Source: Flavobacteriaceae bacterium (lineage in GTDB: Bacteria > Bacteroidota > Bacteroidia > Flavobacteriales > Flavobacteriaceae). Taken from it: a stretch of 64,000 bases of DNA. Under the pieces are notes generated by a model that made no database searches, was not told where the DNA came from, and saw only the letters and a program-made list of their open reading frames with translations. Made by a program: the position numbers and the translations under genes. The DNA is taken from positions 1 to 64,000 of the forward strand of contig JAQWIL010000037.1 of assembly GCA_029248885.1 (NCBI GenBank). Direction: 5' to 3'. Below, piece after piece: positions 1 to 6,962 of this stretch (positions within the stretch are counted from its first letter, which is position 1; every line of letters starts with the position of its first letter).

Positions 1-591
1 TTTGGACAAATCCCAACCTCTGGCTGGGGAATATTCTCGTCCATACCAGATGATTTGAAGATGCAAGTCATTCCAACGATCTTTTGGAAAAAGTCGTTTG
101 GCATCCTTTTCGGTTTGCACCACATTTTTCCCATTGCTCAATCCCCAACGATACATCAATCGGTGGATATGGGTGTCAACAGGAAAAGCGGGCACGCCAA
201 AGGCCTGTGACATCACAACGCTCGCAGTTTTGTGACCAACGGCTGGAAAGGACTCCAACGCCTCAAAATCGGCAGGTACAATACCATCGTATTTTTCAAT
301 CAAAATTTCGGACAAGCCATGTATCCCTTTGGCTTTTTGGGGCGACAAGCCCACGGGTTTGATGATCTCACGAATTTCGTCAACCGTTAGCTTGATCATA
401 TCTTGGGGATTGTCTGCTTTGGCAAATAGGTGAGGAGTGGTCAGATTGACCCGTACGTCGGTGCTTTGCGCTGACAACAATACGGCAATGAGCAAAGTAT
501 AAGGATCTTTGTGATCAAGTGGAATGGGAATTTCTGGATACAGTTTTTCCAAGGTATTGATTACAAAAGCAACTTTTTGGGCTTTGGTCAT
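1..591 (-). CDS. nth: Endonuclease III (DNA glycosylase/AP lyase), 3' end cut by the window
   Basis: Base-excision-repair glycosylase/AP lyase acting on oxidised pyrimidines. My reverse-strand translation gives 197 residues from an ATG at 591 and runs off position 1 without a stop. It shows the family core LSAQSTD near residue 38, the helix-hairpin-helix FPAVGHKTAS with catalytic Lys121, and VDTHIHR with catalytic Asp139. After the GREY motif the sequence reads SPARGWDLSK, where the Escherichia coli enzyme has the first Cys of its C-terminal 4Fe-4S cluster; no Cys is visible, so this may be a cluster-less form. The last few residues lie outside the window, so this is not certain. It diverges from bcp. 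A -7 box on the minus strand (606-613) lies 14 nt before the start. Confidence 0.93.
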   Translation of the reverse strand, partial: MTKAQKVAFVINTLEKLYPEIPIPLDHKDPYTLLIAVLLSAQSTDVRVNLTTPHLFAKADNPQDMIKLTVDEIREIIKPVGLSPQKAKGIHGLSEILIEKYDGIVPADFEALESFPAVGHKTASVVMSQAFGVPAFPVDTHIHRLMYRWGLSNGKNVVQTEKDAKRLFPKDRWNDLHLQIIWYGREYSPARGWDLSK

Positions 592-597
592 ATTTCG

Positions 598-613
598 TAT
601 TTTTACAAAACTA
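598..613. promoter_or_regulatory. Tail-to-tail divergent -7 boxes for nth (-) and bcp (+)
   Basis: The minus-strand box TAGTTTTG occupies 606-613 and fits TAnnTTTG exactly. The plus-strand box TATTTTTA (598-605) matches 7 of 8 positions and abuts it with no gap. Predicted starts fall about 5 nt beyond each box, 10-20 nt from the two start codons (591 and 630). No convincing -33 TTG was found for either direction. Confidence 0.5.
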
Positions 614-629
614 ATCTAAAATTATTGCT

Positions 630-1079
630 ATGATTCAAGTGGGTACAAAAGCTCCCGATTTTTCAGTTCAAGACCACGACGGAAATACGGTTTCTCTTTC
701 AGATTTTACCGGTAAAAAAGTGGTCATTTTCTTTTATCCCAAAGCCAATACGCCTGGCTGTACGCTAGAGGCCTGTGATTTGCGGGATCATTATTCAGAA
801 TTGACTGATGCGGGCTATTCCATCCTTGGGGTCAGTGCCGATACGGTATCTGCACAAGCAAAATTCGCCATGAAGTTTTCCTTTCCTTATCCTCTTTTGG
901 CTGATGTGGATAAGGTATTGATCAATGGTTTTGGTGTTTGGGGGCCAAAAAAATTCCAGGGGCGTGAGTACGAAGGGATTTTACGAACAACCTTTATTTT
1001 GGATGAACAAGGCGTGGTTGAACGCGTGATTGACAAGGTAAAAACCAAGGTTCACGCTTCTCAGATTTTGGAGGGCTAG
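630..1079 (+). CDS. bcp: Thioredoxin-dependent thiol peroxidase, BCP/PrxQ type
   Basis: Cytoplasmic peroxiredoxin that reduces hydrogen peroxide and organic hydroperoxides with thioredoxin-derived electrons. The 149-residue protein has the normal family length and the motif NTPGCTLEACD: peroxidatic Cys44 in TPGCT and, five residues on, Cys49, the resolving position of the atypical two-cysteine BCP type. A conserved Arg lies in the later GILRTTFILD segment. The ATG at 630 follows the divergent nth promoter region by about 20 nt. The stop overlaps the 3' end of the convergent 484-residue gene by 4 nt, so the two transcripts must overlap. Confidence 0.96.
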   Translation: MIQVGTKAPDFSVQDHDGNTVSLSDFTGKKVVIFFYPKANTPGCTLEACDLRDHYSELTDAGYSILGVSADTVSAQAKFAMKFSFPYPLLADVDKVLINGFGVWGPKKFQGREYEGILRTTFILDEQGVVERVIDKVKTKVHASQILEG

Positions 1080-2530
1080 TCGAGGCGTTTGGACTTGTCT
1101 GGTTGGTAGCCAAAAAGATTTTTCTCTTTGATGAGTGAAGATACTTTCTCTGGAAGCATGGTTTCCCAGCCGTCTTTTCCATTATTGATCAGCTCGAGTA
1201 CTTCTTTGGAGTAAATGTTGAGATATTCTTTGTTGTAGTCGGATATATCGACGACTTTTTCGTTGTATTTAAAGAACTTATAGAGTTCTTTTACTTGCGA
1301 GGATACACGGACGTTCGTGCTGTCGACCACTTCTCCTGTGTCAGGATCAATCATGGGGTAGAGATATACCAATAGGTTTTTGAAAAACAGTTTTCCAAAG
1401 GCTTCCAAAATTCCACCACTGAGGTTTCGGTAGTATTTTTCGTCAAAAATTTCAATGAGGTTACTGACTCCCATACTCAAGCGAATCTTTTTTGTGGTGT
1501 AGTTTGAAAAATACTCCACCAAGCGATAGTATTCTTTAAAGTTGGAAATCATTACGGTCAGCCCCATGGCGCACAACAGTTTGGCACGGTCCATAAAGTC
1601 TTGTTCATCGATAAAACCAGTGCCGTTTGACCGCAAATTGGACAAGGTGATTTCAAAGATGTTTAGGGTATTATTTTCTTCCACGTCCTCATCTTGATAG
1701 AACAGAGAGGAAGAGCTTGTAAACATGTCCATATTCACATTGGTTACAGGACGAAAACTTCCACGGATAGCGAGGATATTTTTCTTGTAAAGCACACGTG
1801 CGGGAAGGAGATTGTTCCCGTCAGGATCAAACATGACCGCTTCGGTCATTCCATTTTTGACGAGTTCTAAACTCAATATACGGTTGTCCACATCTTTAAA
1901 CAAGGGTCCTGTAAAATTGATCGTGTCAATTTCAATGGCAGATTTATCGATATGATCAAAGAGATAGCGCAGCATTTTTCGGGGACGGTCATGCTGATAA
2001 AAGGCACCGTAAATGAGGTTCACACCCACAACCCCAACAGACTCTTGTTGGGAGCGCGCATCGATTTCATGGAACCGCAAATGGGTACTGATCATGGAGT
2101 AGGGCCCATTGGGTTCGGTTTGAAACTTGATACCCATCCAGCCGTGACCCTTAAATTTTTTGGCAAAATCAATGGTGGTTACTGTATTGGCATAGGTAAA
2201 GAAGATTTTTTTGGCTCGATCTTCAGCTGAAATTCTTTTCTCAAGGTGATTGATTTCCAAATCGAGCATTTTGTTCAACCGCTCTTCTGAAACATAGCTT
2301 TTGCCTTTGCCATAAATGGCGTCGCTAAAGTTTTTGTCATAGGCGCTCATTGTTTTGGCAATGGTGCCAGATGCTCCGCCGCAACGAAAGAAATGACGCA
2401 CGACTTCTTGCCCTGCTCCGATCTCCGCAAAGGTTCCGTAGATATTGTCATTTAAGTTGATGCGTAGTGCCTTTGCCTCCAACGAGGGGGTGTTTTCGAA
2501 GGGTTGATCGCCGAGAAGCGAAACGGGCAT
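1076..2530 (-). CDS. Conserved Bacteroidota protein of unknown function (484 aa)
   Basis: A 484-residue soluble protein with no signal peptide or membrane segment. I recognise the opening block (ALRINLNDNIYGTFAEIGAG followed by a Phe/Gly-rich stretch near residues 20-60) as a strongly conserved single-copy family in Bacteroidota. Databases sometimes label it nicotinate-nucleotide adenylyltransferase or TonB-dependent receptor; neither fits, since there is no nucleotidyltransferase HxGH motif and no barrel or plug. Function is unknown. The first 20 residues may be a lineage extension, but the ATG at 2530 is well supported by a consensus -7 box 15 nt upstream. The 3' end overlaps convergent bcp by 4 nt. 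Confidence 0.88.
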   Translation of the reverse strand: MPVSLLGDQPFENTPSLEAKALRINLNDNIYGTFAEIGAGQEVVRHFFRCGGASGTIAKTMSAYDKNFSDAIYGKGKSYVSEERLNKMLDLEINHLEKRISAEDRAKKIFFTYANTVTTIDFAKKFKGHGWMGIKFQTEPNGPYSMISTHLRFHEIDARSQQESVGVVGVNLIYGAFYQHDRPRKMLRYLFDHIDKSAIEIDTINFTGPLFKDVDNRILSLELVKNGMTEAVMFDPDGNNLLPARVLYKKNILAIRGSFRPVTNVNMDMFTSSSSLFYQDEDVEENNTLNIFEITLSNLRSNGTGFIDEQDFMDRAKLLCAMGLTVMISNFKEYYRLVEYFSNYTTKKIRLSMGVSNLIEIFDEKYYRNLSGGILEAFGKLFFKNLLVYLYPMIDPDTGEVVDSTNVRVSSQVKELYKFFKYNEKVVDISDYNKEYLNIYSKEVLELINNGKDGWETMLPEKVSSLIKEKNLFGYQPDKSKRLD

Positions 2531-2545
2531 ATAAATGAGTTTTCA

Positions 2546-2553
2546 CAAAGGTA
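2546..2553 (-). promoter_or_regulatory. -7 promoter element for the 484-aa gene
   Basis: TACCTTTG on the minus strand, an exact TAnnTTTG match, ends 15 nt before the ATG at 2530. No TTG at the usual 17-23 nt upstream was seen. On the plus strand a 7/8 match, TATCTTTA (2574-2581), is the candidate for the divergent hydrolase gene. Confidence 0.6.
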
Positions 2554-2594
2554 AAAAAGTAAGTCCGAATTGATATCTTTACCTAAAACTTTTT

Positions 2595-3359
2595 TTGAAA
2601 ATTACTTTTCTAGGTACGGGAACTTCACAGGGCATACCGATTATTGGTAGTGATCACCCTGTTTGTCAAAGTGATGACCCCCGCGATAAACGGCTGCGTT
2701 CCTCTGTTTTGATGCAGTGGAACGACTGTGCGGTTGTGATTGATTGCGGGCCTGATTTTCGGCAGCAAATGCTGCAACACCCCATCTCCAAACTCGACGC
2801 CATTTTGTTTACGCATGAGCATGCTGACCATACGGCTGGCATTGATGATATTCGCCCTTTTTTCTTTCGGCAAGGAGATATTCCGATATATGCACTGCCG
2901 AGAGTGATTGACAACCTCATCCAACGATTTGGATATATTTTGAATAACACCAACAAATACCCAGGTGCTCCAGCAGTAGAAACTCATCTCGTGGATCCAA
3001 ACCAGCCCTTTACCGTTTGTGAGCAACTTATCGTTCCTGTAGTGGGGCAACACAATCGATTAGAGGTGTTGGGCTATCGCATGGAATCTTTTGCTTATAT
3101 CACTGATATCAAAACCATTTCAGACGATGAGATTCGAAAACTAAAAGGGCTTGATGTACTGGTTCTCAATGCACTTAGAGAAAAACCACATCACTCACAT
3201 CTGAATCTCGATGAAGCGATTGAACTTGCCCAACGAATCGGAGCGAAAACCACCTACTTCACACACATCAGCCATCACCTTGGCTTTTATGCAGAAGTGG
3301 AAAAAAAACTCCCTAAAAACGTACATTTGGCCTACGATAACCTTTCAATCTCAATCTAA
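2595..3359 (+). CDS. Metallo-beta-lactamase-fold hydrolase (PhnP/YycJ-like)
   Basis: A 254-residue metal-dependent hydrolase of the MBL fold. The N-terminal beta strand GTGTSQGIP and the metal motif THEHADH (His74, His76, Asp78, His79) are intact, with further His residues in the C-terminal half (THISHH). The substrate cannot be read from sequence; relatives act on phosphodiesters such as cyclic phosphates. The start is TTG at 2595: the frame is closed by TGA at 2571 and holds no ATG or GTG in between. The stop codon overlaps the next ATG (TAATG at 3357-3361), so translation is probably coupled to the small downstream protein. Confidence 0.9.
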   Translation: MKITFLGTGTSQGIPIIGSDHPVCQSDDPRDKRLRSSVLMQWNDCAVVIDCGPDFRQQMLQHPISKLDAILFTHEHADHTAGIDDIRPFFFRQGDIPIYALPRVIDNLIQRFGYILNNTNKYPGAPAVETHLVDPNQPFTVCEQLIVPVVGQHNRLEVLGYRMESFAYITDIKTISDDEIRKLKGLDVLVLNALREKPHHSHLNLDEAIELAQRIGAKTTYFTHISHHLGFYAEVEKKLPKNVHLAYDNLSISI

Positions 3360-3838
3360 TGCGAACAAAAATTCTTCAATATCTACTTATTTTTATATCA
3401 CTCATCGCGCTCTACCTTTTTGTGAGTGACCTCAACAAAACAGAGGCCTTTGCGGCTCGTCAAGAACGGATGACCAAGCGAGTTGACACCCTCAAAGATT
3501 CCATCACTCAACTTGTGGTTGAACAAACTGATAATGCTTATTTCTCCCTAGCTGTCAATCGTGACGCTCAACAAGCACATCCCGATTTTAGCCCAGCTGA
3601 ATTACAAAGTATTTTTGAGGATTATGTCCTATCAATGAATGAAAATACAAACGGGAATTCTTTACTTTCAACTGTGGGTAATGATTGGATCATCAATAAA
3701 ATCCACGTGGTTAATCACCAATGGATTCTTGCCGATTTTACAAACGGAACGCAATGGGGCGACGCATTGCTGCTCTATCAGATAAATGCCAATGGTAAGC
3801 CCCGTTTACGCTTACTCAACCATGTGATGTACCCCTAG
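3359..3838 (+). CDS. Small membrane-anchored protein of unknown function
   Basis: A 159-residue protein with one hydrophobic segment at about residues 7-23, followed by a basic/acidic, partly helical stretch and a C-terminal globular part (about residues 60-159) with no motif I recognise. The topology suggests an N-terminal anchor with an exported body. It overlaps the MBL-fold hydrolase stop by 1 nt, so it is the second gene of a two-gene operon that ends in a clear intrinsic terminator. A partner role for the hydrolase is only inferred from this arrangement. Confidence 0.82.
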   Translation: MRTKILQYLLIFISLIALYLFVSDLNKTEAFAARQERMTKRVDTLKDSITQLVVEQTDNAYFSLAVNRDAQQAHPDFSPAELQSIFEDYVLSMNENTNGNSLLSTVGNDWIINKIHVVNHQWILADFTNGTQWGDALLLYQINANGKPRLRLLNHVMYP

Positions 3839-3872
3839 CGATTTATTGACTGCAATAAATCGCATAAATTTT
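3838..3872 (+). terminator. Intrinsic terminator of the hydrolase operon
   Basis: A perfect 11-bp inverted repeat, GCGATTTATTG (3838-3848) and CAATAAATCGC (3853-3863), with loop ACTG, is followed by an A/T run containing five T's. The stem begins on the last base of the TAG stop codon, so it closes the transcript immediately after translation ends. Confidence 0.8.
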
Positions 3873-3877
3873 TCGTT

Positions 3878-3885
3878 TATATTTG
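3878..3885 (+). promoter_or_regulatory. -7 promoter element for the arylsulfotransferase-like gene
   Basis: TATATTTG, an exact TAnnTTTG match, lies 23 nt before the ATG at 3909 and directly after the upstream terminator. No TTG sits at the usual distance upstream; the nearest, 3846-3848, is 29 nt away. Confidence 0.6.
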
Positions 3886-3908
3886 CAGTATCATAAAACC
3901 CAAATCAT

Positions 3909-5354
3909 ATGAATACCCTACGTCTTTTTACTGCATTTGCATGCCTTTTTCTATTTTTTAGTTGTGTCGAAAATGAAGTCGAATTCTTTGATGTTCTGAT
4001 TGACATTCAACCTATGGGTTCAGCCAATATTGAGCCCGAAGTTTACGGCCCTTTGTTTCCAGGAGATTCCATTTCGATTACCCTAACCCCTAATCAGGGT
4101 TATCAGTTTGACCAATGGAGTGGAACGGTAGGTTCTTATGAAAGAACCATTACCTTATTTGGAACGCAAGACTACAAACTGACCGCTACTCTTGTATCAC
4201 TCCCTGAATTAACTGATCAAGTTGAGATTTACAATGGCCCTCGAATCGACCCAAACCCCATATTTGCGGTTCGTTTAGGCGCTCGAACAAGTGTTACCTT
4301 TAATAAACAGGGCGAAATCCTCAATGAATATACTTTTGAAAACCGTTTGGGAAATGACATTGAGATGTTGCCTAACGGCGAATTTCTTGGCATTTTTAAA
4401 CCAGAGAATCGAAACGGCTTTAGTTTTGGAGGAAGTGGGGGAATCCTGCGCCGGGTGACTGCCGATCAGCAAACCTTATGGGAATACACTATCGCCAGCG
4501 AAACCGAGCTGGCTCATCATGATTTGGAACTCTTGCCCAATGGGAATGTGATGACTATCGTTTGGGAAGAAAATTCCAGAGAACAAGCCCAAGCTTTTGG
4601 CGCCCAATCCGAACGAAAACTTTATACAGAAAAACTAGTTGAAATCAATCCAAATACCAATGAAATTGTATGGCAATGGCGCAGCGCTGATCATCTGATA
4701 CAAGACGTTGACCAATCCGCAACCAATTTTGGTTCGATTCGTCAAAACCCGCGTAAAATTGACATCAACTACAGCCCAAATCCAGAAAATGGCGACTGGA
4801 TGCATGCAAATGGTATTGTTTATGACGAAACCAGAGACCTGATTTTTATGTCTGTCAACTTTTATGACGAAGTTTGGGTTATTGATCATAGTACCACCAC
4901 CGCCCAAGCCCAAACCTCTTCTGGTGGTAATTATGGTGTTGGAGGAGATCTTGTTTATCGCTTTGGAAACCCGGCAACTTATGGCAGTGATACCGCTCCT
5001 ATTTTTGATCGTGTGCATCACCCCAATTTTTCCAATGACAGCCATACCCAAATGCTTTTTTTTAGCAATGGAGGGCATGATGATGTCAACCAGTCAACCG
5101 TCTTTGAACTAGAACTCCCAAATCAGCTTTTGCTTGACCCAGTGCATGAATACTTGCCCACGGAAGTTTGGCGCTTTACCAACCCCAGTCTTTTTCACCG
5201 CATTGTTTCTGGTGCTGTCAAACTACCCAATGGCAATGTGCTCATTTGTGAAGGAGACTTTGGCTTTTGGGAGGTGACTCCTGCTGGGCAAGTTGTTTGG
5301 TTAATGAAAGGATACCAGTCTGGTTTTTGGCGTGCCTATCCCATTAACCCCTAG
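3909..5354 (+). CDS. Arylsulfotransferase (ASST)-family lipoprotein
   Basis: A 481-residue exported lipoprotein. The signal peptide ends in a lipobox with the acylated Cys at residue 19 (FFSC). Residues about 28-95 resemble an InlB-type B repeat (GDSISITLTPNQGYQFDQWSG is the typical core). From about residue 105 a six-bladed propeller of arylsulfotransferase type follows, with repeated blades of the form LPNGN and conserved His positions (HHDLELLPNGN, MHANGIV, HHPNF, FHRIVSGA). Family members move sulfate groups between phenolic compounds, but distant Bacteroidota members have no proven substrate. The InlB-like module suggests adhesion or a spacer. It is monocistronic, between a terminator and a 308-nt gene-free stretch. 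Confidence 0.85.
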   Translation: MNTLRLFTAFACLFLFFSCVENEVEFFDVLIDIQPMGSANIEPEVYGPLFPGDSISITLTPNQGYQFDQWSGTVGSYERTITLFGTQDYKLTATLVSLPELTDQVEIYNGPRIDPNPIFAVRLGARTSVTFNKQGEILNEYTFENRLGNDIEMLPNGEFLGIFKPENRNGFSFGGSGGILRRVTADQQTLWEYTIASETELAHHDLELLPNGNVMTIVWEENSREQAQAFGAQSERKLYTEKLVEINPNTNEIVWQWRSADHLIQDVDQSATNFGSIRQNPRKIDINYSPNPENGDWMHANGIVYDETRDLIFMSVNFYDEVWVIDHSTTTAQAQTSSGGNYGVGGDLVYRFGNPATYGSDTAPIFDRVHHPNFSNDSHTQMLFFSNGGHDDVNQSTVFELELPNQLLLDPVHEYLPTEVWRFTNPSLFHRIVSGAVKLPNGNVLICEGDFGFWEVTPAGQVVWLMKGYQSGFWRAYPINP

Positions 5355-5494
5355 TTTTTTGCGCTTATTTTGACAAATTTTCATAAAACAAATTTTTTAA
5401 AAAAAACAAGCAAAAATGACCAAAAAACCCCCTTTTTTACCCTTTTTTACTCGATTTTATACAGTTTTTAGCCAAAATCGTAAAATCCCTAAAT

Positions 5495-5508
5495 GGGGGG
5501 GGGGGGGG
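5495..5508 (+). repeat. Poly-G tract (14 G) just upstream of a promoter
   Basis: Fourteen consecutive G's, far longer than any other G run in the window. The tract ends 11 nt before the -33 TTTG at 5520, so it lies roughly 50-63 bp upstream of the predicted transcription start. Homopolymeric G/C tracts of this length slip during replication and are the classical cause of phase variation. At this place a length change would alter upstream promoter geometry, not a reading frame. Confidence 0.85.
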
Positions 5509-5519
5509 TGAGATTACTT

Positions 5520-5551
5520 TTTGTATTTACCAAATTACATACGTACATTTG
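5520..5551 (+). promoter_or_regulatory. Full-consensus promoter of the T9SS array
   Basis: TTTG at 5520-5523, a 20-nt spacer, and TACATTTG at 5544-5551: one of the best matches in the window to the Bacteroidota housekeeping promoter. The predicted start near 5557 leaves a leader of about 105 nt before the ATG at 5663. Confidence 0.8.
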
Positions 5552-5628
5552 ACAAACCAAATCTTTTACTAATGCTCCAAAAATTTTCCAACCACTCTTT
5601 TCGAACATCTAGCGTGTTAAGATATTTT

Positions 5629-5647
5629 GGGGCTTTCTATCAACCCC
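5629..5647 (+). promoter_or_regulatory. Leader hairpin, copy 1
   Basis: GGGG (5629-5632), an 11-nt loop, and CCCC (5644-5647), followed by exactly 15 A/T-rich nt and the ATG at 5663. The same element precedes copy 3 as GGGA/TCCC and copy 4 as GGGG/CCCT with the same loop length, so pairing is kept while bases change. Confidence 0.5.
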
Positions 5648-5662
5648 TTAAATTTTAACATT

Positions 5663-6859
5663 ATGAAATTATATCAACTTATCTTGATTAGCTTATTTTT
5701 TTGTTCTTCTCTACAATTATTGGCACAGCCAGCCAATGATGACTACACCACCGCCACCGCCCTGACCGTTCAGCCACAGCAATGCTATGACACTACCGCA
5801 GGCACCTTGGTCGATGCGACTGTCTCAGGTGTCGCCACGGGCTGTATTGCTAATAAAACCGGAATTGACGTCTGGTATTCGGCTGTTGTACCAGAGTCTG
5901 GAGAGCTTTCCGTAGAAATCTACAGACCAGTAAACTACTCGATAGAATTGCTCCTAACGGCCTTTTCGCTTGAAAGCAATACGTTGACCAGTATTGAATG
6001 TGACAATGATAGTGGAAATGAATTTGGCAGGGTGACTCTTACGGATCAACCAGTCGGAGCAACACTATATTTTCAGATTGCAGAAGAAGTAAACGTCCAA
6101 AACAATGGTGTTGGTGGTCATCAGATTGCCTTTTCCATTTGTGCTTGGGACTCTTCTAACACCCCCCCGAACGATACATATACTTCAGCTATTACAATAC
6201 CAGTAGATGCAAATGCTTGTGGTACCCCCACCCAAGGCACCTTGGCAAATGCAAACAAAAAGGAAATTGGCTCTGCGTGCACAAGCTATGGTTACGATAC
6301 CTTCGATGTTTGGTATAAAGTAGGAGTGCCAAGTTCGGGCGAGCTTAGCGTACAAACCTCGGCACTGGCTCAGGGATCCCTTACTAATCTAGGTTTAAAG
6401 GCTTATCGTGATGACAATGGGACACTTATAGAAGTGGTTGACTGTCCAGATCCAGATGTCTTTTTTCCAGGTTTTTCTTTGTCTGGGCAAAACCCTGCGG
6501 ACACCATCTTTATTCAGATCCAGAATTATGATGCGAGTTATAATGGGTTGTATTGGATTCTTCATGGTCAAGCGGCTTTTCAGATTTGCGCATGGGACGA
6601 TGCCACGCTAATCACAGAACGTCCATCCCCATCTTTGTTGTCATACTACAGCAACCCTATGGGCAATCGTCTTCGGGTGGAAAGTCCTTATAACATCCAG
6701 TCTCTAGCGGTTTATGACTTGGTGGGTCGAGAAGTGCTTACCAAAAGCCCACAAAAACAAAAGCTAACCCTAGACACCTATTCGCTTGCGCCAGGGGTGT
6801 ATCTCCTCAACGTGCAAACCGCAGAAGGACAGCAAACGGTTAAACTGATCAAAAACTAA
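5663..6859 (+). CDS. T9SS-exported protein with two Cys-containing beta-sandwich domains (array copy 1)
   Basis: A 398-residue secreted or surface protein. The signal peptide ends about residue 21 (LLA, then Gln22). Two copies of one domain follow, at about 25-163 and 170-322. Each opens with ND-Y-A-LTV plus an early Cys and then shows DVWY, VP-SGELSV, a mid-domain Cys, and a closing F-IC-AWD. This pattern is common in flavobacterial surface proteins and resembles PPC-like beta sandwiches. The last ~70 residues are a type A T9SS sorting domain (SNPMGNRLRV, YDLVGREV, APGVYLLNV, ending KLIKN). It is the first gene of a three-gene array and carries the promoter and poly-G tract. Ligand unknown. 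I chose the ATG at 5663 because it begins a normal signal peptide. Confidence 0.88.
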   Translation: MKLYQLILISLFFCSSLQLLAQPANDDYTTATALTVQPQQCYDTTAGTLVDATVSGVATGCIANKTGIDVWYSAVVPESGELSVEIYRPVNYSIELLLTAFSLESNTLTSIECDNDSGNEFGRVTLTDQPVGATLYFQIAEEVNVQNNGVGGHQIAFSICAWDSSNTPPNDTYTSAITIPVDANACGTPTQGTLANANKKEIGSACTSYGYDTFDVWYKVGVPSSGELSVQTSALAQGSLTNLGLKAYRDDNGTLIEVVDCPDPDVFFPGFSLSGQNPADTIFIQIQNYDASYNGLYWILHGQAAFQICAWDDATLITERPSPSLLSYYSNPMGNRLRVESPYNIQSLAVYDLVGREVLTKSPQKQKLTLDTYSLAPGVYLLNVQTAEGQQTVKLIKN

Positions 6860-6926
6860 TCAAACAACCCATATGCCTCAAAAAACCCAGATTTTTCATT
6901 TTTCCAAACACAGACTGTGGGGGTTT
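6640..6926 (+). repeat. Near-identical array repeat, unit A
   Basis: The stretch from the sorting domain of copy 1 through the stop codon and about 65 nt of the following intergenic DNA is almost base-identical to 7979-8268. Only scattered substitutions are seen. Identity falls off sharply outside, which shows recent duplication or gene conversion of a 3' cassette. Confidence 0.85.
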
Positions 6927-6962
6927 TGGGGCTATTTTTTAATAACTCTAAATCATTAACCC

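Larger units (their letters stand above)
5355..5662 (+). other. Gene-free control region of the T9SS protein array
   Basis: This 308-nt stretch holds, in order: A/T-rich DNA with runs of A and T but no clear terminator hairpin (5355-5490), a 14-G homopolymer (5495-5508), a complete promoter (5520-5551), and a transcribed leader of about 105 nt that ends in a small hairpin before the ATG at 5663. A TTG at 5627 is open in frame with the gene but lies inside the leader hairpin, so I do not take it as the start. Confidence 0.75.

Noticed and set aside
2625..3053. Antisense open frame opposite the MBL hydrolase gene, and many similar antisense frames elsewhere
   Set aside because: They lie wholly inside well-supported genes, have no recognisable domain or promoter and show the composition of shadow frames.
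5627..5662. In-frame upstream start (TTG) that would add 12 residues to array copy 1; the same extension exists before copy 3 at 8267
   Set aside because: The extra residues precede a normal signal peptide, and the DNA is the leader hairpin region. The frame is kept in copy 3 only because the DNA is duplicated.
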